Part shown: piece by piece, positions 9,099 to 19,954 of the stretch
How the letters are laid out: every line of letters starts with the position of its first letter
Position numbering within the stretch: the first letter of the stretch is position 1
Assembly (NCBI RefSeq): GCF_029543245.1
Contig: NZ_JARQWV010000004.1
Coordinates: forward strand, 62,001-126,000
Length of the DNA: 64,000 nt
Direction: 5' to 3'
Origin: Caulobacter endophyticus
Lineage (GTDB): Bacteria > Pseudomonadota > Alphaproteobacteria > Caulobacterales > Caulobacteraceae
The notes under the pieces: generated by a model
Told to the model about the DNA's origin: nothing
What the model saw: the letters and a program-made list of their open reading frames with translations, nothing else
The model's database searches: none
Translations under genes and position numbers: made by a program

Positions 9099-9857
9099 AT
9101 GGATGAGCAAGCAGCGGCGCGGGCCGGCGCACCCGGGGCGCCGAGGGGACACCTTGACGAAGTCTTCGATCTTAGCGGCGCCGAACGTGCGGCGCTGACG
9201 GCCATCTTGGGTCCCGCACAGCATCTCCCGCGAGACCATGTGCTAAAGCGCGACGGAACCGAGCCGACACACCTCTTCTTGCTCGTCGACGGCTGGGTGG
9301 CGTCGTCGATCACGGTCGCTTCCGGTCGCCAGCAGACGGTCAAGATCCACCTTCCGCGCGATATCCTGGGAACGCCAAGCCTTTGCGTGACCCGGACGGC
9401 CGAATGCCTGACGGCGATCACCCCGATCACGGTGCGACCAGTGTCGCGCGGAGACCTGATGGGGGTGTTGGCGCGTTTTCCGCGCATCGCGGCGGCGCAT
9501 TTCCTAGGCGCCCAGCGCGAGCGCGTAACGCTGATGGAGGCCCTGGCTCTGATGGGACAGACCGACGGATCGGTGCGCATCGCCGGCATGCTGGTCGAGC
9601 TCTTCGACCGCTTGGCCGCGCTTGGCCTGGCCGAGCAAGGAACCATGCCTTTCCCGCTGACCCAGGGCCAGGTCGGGGATCTGGTGGGCCTTAGTCCCGT
9701 CCATGTCAGCCGAAAATTCGGCGCGATGGAGCGCGCCGGCCTGATCCAACGCGGCGTGCGCACGATCAACCTGCTGGATCTTCGGCGGCTTCGGTCGATG
9801 ACCGGCTTGCCTCGGCACGCCCTTGTGCGCGAACCGGAGTGGATCAAGATCACCTGA
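9099..9857 (+). CDS. Crp/Fnr-family transcriptional regulator
   Basis: A 252-residue regulator. Residues about 20-140 form the cyclic-nucleotide-binding-like beta barrel (HLFLLVDGWVASS, GRQQTVKIHLPRDILG). Residues about 180-235 form the helix-turn-helix (LTQGQVGDLVGLSPVHVSRK). The cAMP-contact Arg-Ser pair of Crp is not evident, and no N-terminal cysteine cluster of Fnr is present, so the signal is unknown. It stands alone, upstream of the glycogen cluster, facing glgA's 3' end, but nothing in the sequence proves it controls that cluster. Confidence 0.85.
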   Translation: MDEQAAARAGAPGAPRGHLDEVFDLSGAERAALTAILGPAQHLPRDHVLKRDGTEPTHLFLLVDGWVASSITVASGRQQTVKIHLPRDILGTPSLCVTRTAECLTAITPITVRPVSRGDLMGVLARFPRIAAAHFLGAQRERVTLMEALALMGQTDGSVRIAGMLVELFDRLAALGLAEQGTMPFPLTQGQVGDLVGLSPVHVSRKFGAMERAGLIQRGVRTINLLDLRRLRSMTGLPRHALVREPEWIKIT

Positions 9858-9906
9858 CCGGCGCAGGAAAGCCCCCAAAGGTCGGTCCAGTCCGCCTTAA
9901 GGCCCG

Positions 9907-10143
9907 CTAGCCGCCGGCCTGCTCGGCGAGGTCGAAACCGCTTATCAGCAGATCGACGGGAAAGCTCGAGAGCCGGACCACGCCGCCTTGCGCCGCGGGG
10001 CCGTCGGGGAACTGACCGGCGTCGATCCTGGCCACGTCGGCCAGTTTTTCGCACGCCTGCCCCATCGACGGGTCGGCCGGAATCAGCACCACGGCCTGGG
10101 GGTGGCACTCCTGCAGCAGCTTGATCAGTTCGGCGACGATCAT
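9907..10143 (-). CDS. Small hypothetical protein coupled to glgA
   Basis: A 78-residue protein (starts MIVAELIKLLQECHP, with a following VVLIPADPS strand). Its ATG overlaps the glgA TGA (ATGA at 10140-10143), and GAAGAACG lies just ahead as a ribosome site, so it is read as the second gene of a glgA transcript. The helix-strand pattern suggests a compact alpha/beta protein, and such small proteins with this start are seen in alphaproteobacteria without known function. A role linked to glycogen is only a guess from coupling. Confidence 0.55.
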   Translation of the reverse strand: MIVAELIKLLQECHPQAVVLIPADPSMGQACEKLADVARIDAGQFPDGPAAQGGVVRLSSFPVDLLISGFDLAEQAGG

Positions 10144-11804
10144 CGTTCTTCAACCCGACGCAGGCTCGGGGCCGCCGCCTTGCTCCTGGGCGACGTCCGG
10201 CGAGCTGGAGCCCGCCTGGGCGCTGGCCCGGGGGAGCCGGGCTCACCGGCCTCGTAGGCGGCAAAGCTGCGTGGCTCTTTGGGGCTCGCCGGCGCGATCG
10301 ACACCAGCGCCGTCGTGGTCACATCTTGGGCTGGAGCGCGCAGAGGCCGCGCCGCAAGGCGCGCGAAAAGCGCGGCGTATTCGGCGGCCGACACGCGCCA
10401 AGAGCTATCGGAGGCCATGGCGTTGAGCTGGACGCGCCGCCAGCTGACCGGATCGCGGTAAAGAGCGCAGGTCCGGCGGATGGCGTCTTCAAGCATGTCC
10501 TGGGTGGCCGGCGCGAACTGCACGCCGGTGGCGGCCGAACGGGCGATCCCGGCTGTGTTGGCGTCGATGATGGTGTCTGACAACCCACCGGTGCGCGAAA
10601 CGACCGGGATGGCCCCATACCGCATGGCGCAAAGCTGGGTGAGGCCGCAGGGCTCGAAACGTGACGGCGCCAGAATCGCGTCAGCGCCGGCCTGGATGAG
10701 GTGGGCGAGGTCTTCCCGGTAGCCCAGGAACCGGCCCATGGCGCCGGGATAGCGCTCGGCGGCCTGCGAGAACGCGGCCTCGTACCGCGGCTCGCCCTGG
10801 CCGCAGACGATCAACTGGGCGCCCTCGGCAAACAGCACCGGCAGGGCGCCCAGCAGCAGATCGACGCCCTTCTGGTCGGTCAGCCGGCTGAGGATGCCAA
10901 AGAGCGGGGCTTCGGCGTCCGGACGGAGGCCAAATTTGGCTTGAAGAGCCAGCTTGTTGATGGCGCGACGTTCGAGCGTCTCTGCCGTGTAGCGAGCACT
11001 GATGTCGGTGTCGGTCTCCGGGTTCCAGACGTCCGCGTCGATGCCATTGAGGATGCCGACCAGCGATTTGGCGCGGGCCTTCAAGAGCCCGCCCAGGCCC
11101 ATGCCGCCCTCTTCGGTGGTGATCTCCGCCGCATAGCTTGGAGAGACGGTGGTGACCTGATCGGCGAACTGGATGCCGGCTTTGAGGAAGCCGATGTCGC
11201 CCCAGTATTCGACCCCGTCGATGGCCATGGCCTCCGCAGGCAGCCCGAGCTTGGCCCGCAGGCTGGCCGGGAACAATCCCTGGAAGGCCAGATTGTGGAT
11301 CGACAGTACGACCGGCGGCGCCCGAAGACGGCGCTCCTTCTGGGCATAGTGGAGGTAGGCCGGGGTCAGGCCCGCATGCCAGTCATGGGCTTGGATGACG
11401 TCGGGCTGGTAGTCGGCCAGGAGGCCAAGGCCGATCTCGGCGGCGACCTTGGCCAGAGCAGCAAAGCGCTGACCGTTGTCAGGCCATTCGACGCCCGGCG
11501 CCTGCAGATAGGGATTGCCGGGTCGATCATAGAGGTGAGGCGCGTCGATCACCAAGAGGTCCAGGGCGCCCGCCCTCCCGCGCAGCAGCCGGGCCGGCGC
11601 GCCCATCAGGCTGGCGAAGCGGTGTACCACGCTGGACGTTTCCAGCGCGGCTTTCACAGCCGGATAGCCGGGGATCAGGGTCACGACCTTGACGCCCTCG
11701 CGCGCCAGAGCCAGCGGCAGCGCGCCGACGACGTCCGCCAGGCCGCCGGTCTTGATCAGGGGGAAAATCTCCGCAGCGACCGAAAGGATGCTGGGGGCGC
11801 TCAT
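10140..11804 (-). CDS. glgA: Glycogen synthase (ADP-glucose type)
   Basis: A 554-residue GT5 glycosyltransferase that adds glucose from ADP-glucose to the growing alpha-1,4-glucan. The N-terminal ADP-glucose loop KTGGLADV is at about residue 18, the HDWHAG motif is near 140, and the C-terminal catalytic segment PSRFEPCGLTQL with the following TGGL is near 380-410. The core ends at about 485; the last 70 residues are a Pro/Ala/Arg-rich tail, longer than most GlgA proteins, and probably disordered. It is divergent from the glgB-treY operon across a 206-base AT-richer gap. No ADP-glucose pyrophosphorylase (glgC) is in the window. Confidence 0.95.
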   Translation of the reverse strand: MSAPSILSVAAEIFPLIKTGGLADVVGALPLALAREGVKVVTLIPGYPAVKAALETSSVVHRFASLMGAPARLLRGRAGALDLLVIDAPHLYDRPGNPYLQAPGVEWPDNGQRFAALAKVAAEIGLGLLADYQPDVIQAHDWHAGLTPAYLHYAQKERRLRAPPVVLSIHNLAFQGLFPASLRAKLGLPAEAMAIDGVEYWGDIGFLKAGIQFADQVTTVSPSYAAEITTEEGGMGLGGLLKARAKSLVGILNGIDADVWNPETDTDISARYTAETLERRAINKLALQAKFGLRPDAEAPLFGILSRLTDQKGVDLLLGALPVLFAEGAQLIVCGQGEPRYEAAFSQAAERYPGAMGRFLGYREDLAHLIQAGADAILAPSRFEPCGLTQLCAMRYGAIPVVSRTGGLSDTIIDANTAGIARSAATGVQFAPATQDMLEDAIRRTCALYRDPVSWRRVQLNAMASDSSWRVSAAEYAALFARLAARPLRAPAQDVTTTALVSIAPASPKEPRSFAAYEAGEPGSPGPAPRRAPARRTSPRSKAAAPSLRRVEER

Positions 11805-12010
11805 CGGACGGCGCCGAATTCAGGACCCCGATGCGCCTCCTCGCAACTGCACAATAAGCTCTGCCACGCCCCGAACGCCATTGCCGCTACTCCCTGAGAT
11901 GCCTCGGAAACAACGGGAGAGAGCAAGGGTTCCTAGAATATTTTTTGACGGCTCCCGGCACAGATCGATCGCCTGATCGTTGTGCACTCGCAGCAATTTG
12001 GAGATGTCGG

Positions 12011-14148
12011 GTGGGGTTGAAGAGTGCGGTGTCCTGGGCGTCCGATCCATTCGGCTACCTTGGACGCCACGGGGACGTCGTGCGCACCTTTCAACCCGGC
12101 GCGGCGGGTGTCGAAGTTATCTCGCGCAAGAGCCGCCGACGCCTTGGCCGTCTCCAGGAGGCCTCTCCGGGCCTCTTCGTCGGCGAAATCAAGCCGACCG
12201 CAGACTATGCCCTGCGCGTGCTGTGGCCGGACAGCGCTTGGGAAACCGAGGACGTCTATAGCTTTGGTCCGGTGCTTTCAGAGGCCGACCTGACCGCGAT
12301 CATACGGGGCGAGGTCACGGGCATGGCCGATCGGCTCGGCGCCGTCCCCCGCGCGCTTGAAGGCGTCGAGGGCGTGGCGTTCAGCGTTTGGGCGCCCAAC
12401 GCCCGGCGCGTGAGCCTGGTAGGCGACTTCAACAGCTGGGACGGGGAGCGCCATCCCATGCGCCTGCGCCATGAGGCCGGCGTCTGGGAGATTTTCATTC
12501 CGCGTCTGGCCGCTGGCGCGCGCTACAAGTTCGATGTCGAAGGCGCCGACGGGGTCGTGCGCCGCAAGGCCGACCCCGTCGCTCGCGCCAGCGAGACCCC
12601 GCCAGCCACCGCCTCCATCGTTGCGCCCCTACTCGACCATGTCTGGGGGGACGACGGCTGGATGGCCGACCGCGCCGCCCGCCATCACGCCGGCGCGGCG
12701 ATCTCGATCTACGAGGTCCACGCCGGATCCTGGCGACGCCCCTGGGACGGTCACCTATGTCACGACTGGGACGCCCTGGCCGACCACCTGATCCCCTACG
12801 TCGCCGGCCTCGACTTCACCCATGTTCAGCTGATGCCGATCATGGAGCATCCGTTTGGCGGCTCCTGGGGCTACCAGCCGCTCGGGCAGTTCGCGCCTTC
12901 CGCACGCTATGGCGCGCCCGAGGGACTGGCCCGCTTCGTCGATCGCTGCCATCAGGCGGGCCTCGGCGTCATTCTCGACTGGGTCCCGGCCCATTTTCCC
13001 AGCGACGCCCACGGGCTGGAGCGCTTCGACGGTACGGCCCTTTATGAACACGCCGATCCGCGCGAGGGCTTCCACCCGGACTGGAACACCCTGATCTACA
13101 ATCTGGGCCGAGACGAGGTCGCAAGCTTCCTGGTGGCGTCGGCCCTCTACTGGCTCGATCGCTTCCACATCGACGGCTTGCGTGTCGATGCGGTGGCCTC
13201 GATGCTCTACCGCGATTACAGCCGCAAGGCCGGCGAGTGGACGCCCAATGTCCATGGCGGGCGCGAGAACCTGGAATCCATAGCCTTCTTGCGTCGGCTC
13301 AATGCGGCGGTCAGCGAGCACTTCCCAAGCGCCATCACCATCGCCGAGGAGTCGACCGCCTGGCCGGGCGTGACCACGCCTGTCGAACAGGGCGGTCTTG
13401 GCTTCTCGTACAAATGGAACATGGGGTGGATGAACGACACCCTGCGCTACATGCACCGTGATCCCGTCCATCGCGGCTGGCACGGCGGAGACCTGGCCTT
13501 TGGCCTCACCTACGCCTTCACCGAGCGCTTCGTCCTGCCGCTCAGCCATGACGAGGTCGTCCACGGCAAGGGTTCGCTGCTGTCCAAGATGCCGGGCGAC
13601 CGCTGGCGACAATTCGCCAATCTGCGCGCGCTGCTGGCGCTGATGTGGGCCCATCCCGGCAAGAAGCTGCTGTTCATGGGCGGCGAGATCGGCCAATGGC
13701 GCGAATGGGACCACGACGGCGAGCTCGATTGGGCCTTGCTCGAGACGCCTGAGCACGCGGGGCTCCAGCGCCTGGTCGGCGATCTCAACCGTGTCTATCG
13801 CCAGGAAGGCGCTCTGCATCACACTGACGCGGATGCGCGCGGCTTTGGCTGGATCGCCGAGAACCACGATCGCGACGGCGTCTTTGTCTTCGAGCGCCGC
13901 TCCTTCCATGGCGGCGCGCCTTTGATCGTGGCCGTCAACATGACGCCGCAGCCGCAGATGCGGCGGGTGCGCGTTCCGCTGGAAGGCCGCTGGACCGAGA
14001 TCCTCAACACCGACGCGGCCGTCTATGGCGGCGGCGACCTTGGCAACCAAGGCGGGGCGAGCGCCTTTCCCCATCCCGACGGCCCGGCCCTGGACCTGAC
14101 CTTGCCGCCGCTGGCCGCTGTCTATCTCCGTTACGAAGGACCTAGCGC

Positions 14149-14152
<4 letters not shown>
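12011..14152 (+). CDS. glgB: 1,4-alpha-glucan branching enzyme
   Basis: A GH13 branching enzyme (713 residues from this start) that makes alpha-1,6 branches in glycogen. It has an N1 domain start (DPFGYLG), a CBM48 segment (FSVWAPNARRVSLVGDFNSWD), catalytic Asp in GLRVDAVASMLYRDY (about 393), acid Glu in TIAEESTAWP (about 446), and the PLSHDEVVHGKGSL transition-state motif. An ATG-type open frame reaches back to 11945, but GTG 12011 has GGAG seven bases ahead, so I prefer it. It heads the operon glgB-glgX-treZ-malQ-treY. Confidence 0.93.
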
Positions 14153-16247
<2,095 letters not shown>

Positions 16248-16251
<4 letters not shown>

Positions 16252-17981
16252 CCGGGCGGGCCGGTCCATCCTGGACGGCGCCGGGCCGGGTGCGGTTCTC
16301 GCTCTGGGCCCCCGGCCGCGCGAGCGTCGCCCTTGAGCTGGACGGGGCGCCAGCGCAGGCGATGCAGGCGCTCGGCGAGGGATGGTTTGGCCTCGAGGCC
16401 GACGCTTCGCCAGGGTCTCGCTATCGCTTTCGCCTCGATGAAGAACTCGCGGTTCCCGACCCCGCCGCACAGGCCCTCGACAGCGACGTCCATGGCTGGA
16501 GCCTTCTGGTGGATCATGGCGCCTATCGCTGGCGCCAGGCCGACTGGCCAGGACGCCCGTGGTCCGACGCAGTGCTCTATGAAGTCCATTGCGGGGTCAT
16601 GGGCGGCTTTGAAGGGCTGGCCGAACGTCTGCCAGACCTAGCGGGACTTGGTGTAACGGCCCTGCAGCTGATGCCGCTCAACGCGTTCTCCGGCACACGC
16701 AACTGGGGCTATGACGGCGTCCTGCCTTACGCCCTGGCGCCGGCCTATGGCTCGCCCGACCAACTGAAGGCCCTCGTCGACACAGCCCATGGCCTTGGGA
16801 TGATGGTGCTGCTGGACGTGGTCTACAACCACTTCGGCCCCGACGGGAATTACCTGCCGCTCTATGCCGGCGCGTTCTTCGACGAGGATCGCAAGACGCC
16901 CTGGGGCCCGGCCATCGCTTTCGGAACGCCCGCGGTGGCGCGCTACTTCATCGACAATGCGCTCTATTGGCTCGAGACCTACAAGCTCGACGGCCTGAGG
17001 TTCGACGCGGTCCACGCCGTCGGCGACAACGCCTTTCTCGACGCCATGGCGGCCGAGATCCGCTCGCGCATCGTCGAGCGACCGATCCATCTGGTGCTCG
17101 AGAACGAAGCCAATGACGCCGCGCGGCTGACGGCCGGCTTCGACGCCCAATGGAACGACGACTTCCACAACGTCGTCCATGTCCTGCTCACCGGCGAGAC
17201 CAGCAGCTACTACCAGGACTTCGCCGATCGCCCCGCCGAGCGCCTGGCGCGCTGTCTCGCCGAAGGCTTCATCTATCAGGGCCAGCCCTCCCCCAATCAT
17301 GACGGCCGACCGCGCGGACTTTCCAGCGGGCATCTGCCACCGACCGCCTTCGTCAATTTCCTGCAGAACCACGACCAGGTCGGCAACCGCGCCCTGGGCG
17401 ATCGACTGACGCGGCTGGTCGCGCCAGAGCGGCTGCAGGCGGCCATGGGCCTGCTGCTGCTTGGCCCGCAGATCCCGATGCTGTTCATGGGCGAGGAGGA
17501 CGGCTCGACGAGCCCCTTCCTGTTCTTCACCGACTTTCACGACGTCCTGGCCGACGCCGTGCGCGAGGGTCGCCGACGCGAGTTCGCCAAGTTCCCGGCC
17601 TTCGCCGATCCGCAGGCCCGCGCGACCATCCCAGACCCCAACGCCAAGGAAACCTTCGAGGCCTCAAGGCCGCGCCCCGGCGCCGACGCAACCGCCTGGC
17701 GCGCCCTCGTCAGCCACCTCCTGTGCTTGCGGCGCGAACACCTTGCGCCTCACATCGAGACGGCTGTCAGCCTTGGCGCCGAGGCGATCGGCGCCAAGGC
17801 CGTCCAGGCCAGCTGGCGGCTTGAGACCAAGACCTTCACCATGGCCGTCAATCTTGGCGAGGAGCCGGCGGTGCTCTCAGCAGCGCCGGAAGGCCCGCCG
17901 CTGGCCGTGGTCGGTGCAGCCCCGAGCGGCGGCCTGCTTGCGCCGGCCAGCTTCGTCGCCTGGCTGGAGGCCGCGCCATGA
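16248..17981 (+). CDS. treZ: Malto-oligosyltrehalose trehalohydrolase
   Basis: A 577-residue GH13 enzyme that cuts malto-oligosyltrehalose to release trehalose. It has an N-terminal CBM48-like beta domain (RFSLWAPGRASVALELDG), then the barrel with MLLDVVYNHFGPDGNY (reads VLLDVVYNHFGPDGNYL), catalytic Asp in GLRFDAVHAV, acid Glu in LVLENEAND and the third carboxylate in FLQNHDQVGNRA. It overlaps glgX by ATGA. With TreY it forms the two-step TreYZ pathway to the stress solute trehalose. Confidence 0.94.
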
Positions 17982-19954
17982 GCCGCGAGCCGTTGCTGGC
18001 GCTGGCGCAGGCTGTCGGCGTCCTGGTCGACTGGACCGATTTCAACGGGGTCGAGCGTCAGGTCGGGCGCGAGACGATCGAGGCGGTGCTCGCCGCCCTT
18101 GGCCATGATCCCAAGGCGCCGCAAGAGACCCTGGCCCGGCTTGGCCGACGCGGCCGCGGCGGCCTCATGATCGTGCAGGCCGGCGCGCCCTTCAGCCTTG
18201 CCAGCGCATCGGGCCATGCCCGCCTGACGCTCGAGAACGGTCAAACCCTCGATCTTGCAGCCAGCGACGGCCAGATCAGCGCCACGATCGAGACGCCCGG
18301 CTACCATTGGCTGGATGTGGACGAGCAGCGCCTGTCCCTGGCGGTCTGTCCTGCGCGATGCCTGACGCCGCGCGATCTTCTGGGCCGTCCCGGCTGGGGT
18401 CTTGGCGTCCAGCTCTACGCCCTGAGCGACAGCGGCGCCTTCGGGGACTTTTCGTCTCTGGCTGCGTTCGCCAAGGCCGCCGGCGCTGCCGGGGCCGACG
18501 CCCTGGCCATCAGCCCGACCAATGCGCTGTTTCCAGCAGCGCCCGAGCGCTGCAGTCCCTATTCGCCCTCGAGCCGCGATCGCCTCAATATCCTGTTTGG
18601 CGATCCCAGCAGCATCGGCGGAACAGGCCCCGCGGCGACGGGCGAGGCCCTGATCGACTGGAGCGCGGGCGCGGCCGCCAAGCTTGCCCGGCTCAACGCG
18701 GCCTATCATGTGTTCGCCGGCGACCCGCGCCTGGACGACTTCATCGCCGCGGGCGGCCAAGCCTTGCGGCGGCACGCCTTGTTCGAGGCGCTGGACGAGC
18801 GCTTTGCGCCCACCTTCGGGGCGGGAAACTGGCGAGCCTGGCCCGCGCCGTTCCGCAGCCCTCAGAGCGCCGAACGCGAGGCCGAGACCCTGGGTCTGGG
18901 CGATCGGATCGGGTTTTTCCTCTTCGCTCAGTGGTTGGCCGATCTTGGCCTGGCCCAGAGTCAGGCCGCCGCCAAGGCCGCCGGTCTTGGGCTTGGGCTG
19001 ATCGCCGATCTTGCGGTGGGCCTGGATCCTGGCGGCGCGCACGCCTGGAGCCGCCCGCAGGACCTGATGATGGGCTTGACGCTTGGCGCGCCGCCGGACG
19101 CGTTCCAGGCTGCGGGCCAAGCCTGGGGCATCACCAGCTTCGCACCCGACGCTCTCACCGAAAGCAGCTATGGGCCATTCTTGACCACCCTGCGCGCGGC
19201 GCTTGCCCATGCGGGAGGGGTACGCATCGACCACGCCTTGGGTCTGGGCCGGCTCTGGGTCGTGCCCGACGGCGCCGACGCCGATCAGGGCGCCTATCTG
19301 CGATACCCCATTGACGACCTCCTTAGCCTGATCGCCCTGGAATCGCACCGGGCCGGCGCGGTGGTGATCGGCGAGGACCTGGGCGTGGTCCCGCCCGGGT
19401 TTCGCAAGCGCCTGGCCGAACGCGGCCTCCTGGGCATGCGGGTCCTGCCCTTCGAACGAGATACCGACGGCGGGTTCAGGCCGCCCGGCGAATGGGACAG
19501 CCTGGCCGTAGCCATGACCAGCACCCATGACCTGGCGCCAGTCGCCGGCTGGTGGCGCGGCCGCGACATCGAATGGCGCCGCCGTCTTGCCGCGCCTGGC
19601 GATCGTGACGCCGAGACCCTCGAGCGCGCCGCCGAGCGTCAGGCCTTTTGGCAGGCGGCCAATCATGCGGGTTTGACGCGCGCGCCGCCGCCCGCGGCCC
19701 ACGCCCCCCAAGCCGCCGACGCTACTGACGTCGCCGTCGATCTGGCCTTGGAGCTGGTCGCCGCGACCCCGTGCGAGCTGGCCCTGATCCCGATAGAGGA
19801 TCTGGCGGGCCTGGACGAGGCGCCCAACCTGCCGGGCGTCGTCGACCTGCATCCCAACTGGCGCCGCCGGCTTCCCCAGCCAAGCCCTGCCCTGCTTGCT
19901 TCACCTCAAGTCGCCGCGCGCCTTGAACGCCTGCGCGCCCAGAGACCGCGATGA
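17978..19954 (+). CDS. malQ: 4-alpha-glucanotransferase
   Basis: A 658-residue GH77 enzyme that transfers maltosyl and longer units between glucans. It carries the GH77 marks: nucleophile Asp in GVRIDHALGL, acid Glu in VVIGEDLGVVPP, and Asp in TSTHDLAPVAGWW. The N-terminal 130 residues form an extra beta-rich region before the barrel, as in the long bacterial MalQ proteins. ATGA overlap with treZ and with treY. In this operon it probably lengthens short malto-oligosaccharides so that TreY can use them. Confidence 0.93.
   Translation: MSREPLLALAQAVGVLVDWTDFNGVERQVGRETIEAVLAALGHDPKAPQETLARLGRRGRGGLMIVQAGAPFSLASASGHARLTLENGQTLDLAASDGQISATIETPGYHWLDVDEQRLSLAVCPARCLTPRDLLGRPGWGLGVQLYALSDSGAFGDFSSLAAFAKAAGAAGADALAISPTNALFPAAPERCSPYSPSSRDRLNILFGDPSSIGGTGPAATGEALIDWSAGAAAKLARLNAAYHVFAGDPRLDDFIAAGGQALRRHALFEALDERFAPTFGAGNWRAWPAPFRSPQSAEREAETLGLGDRIGFFLFAQWLADLGLAQSQAAAKAAGLGLGLIADLAVGLDPGGAHAWSRPQDLMMGLTLGAPPDAFQAAGQAWGITSFAPDALTESSYGPFLTTLRAALAHAGGVRIDHALGLGRLWVVPDGADADQGAYLRYPIDDLLSLIALESHRAGAVVIGEDLGVVPPGFRKRLAERGLLGMRVLPFERDTDGGFRPPGEWDSLAVAMTSTHDLAPVAGWWRGRDIEWRRRLAAPGDRDAETLERAAERQAFWQAANHAGLTRAPPPAAHAPQAADATDVAVDLALELVAATPCELALIPIEDLAGLDEAPNLPGVVDLHPNWRRRLPQPSPALLASPQVAARLERLRAQRPR

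Noticed and set aside
11945..12010. Upstream start for glgB at 11945
   Set aside because: The added residues have no similarity to branching enzymes and there is no ribosome site, while GTG 12011 has GGAG at the right distance.
11930..12010. EcfG-type promoter in the glgA-glgB gap
   Set aside because: GGAAC occurs on the minus strand near 11932 but CGTT is 13 bases away, not 16-17, and the plus-strand candidate has two mismatches.
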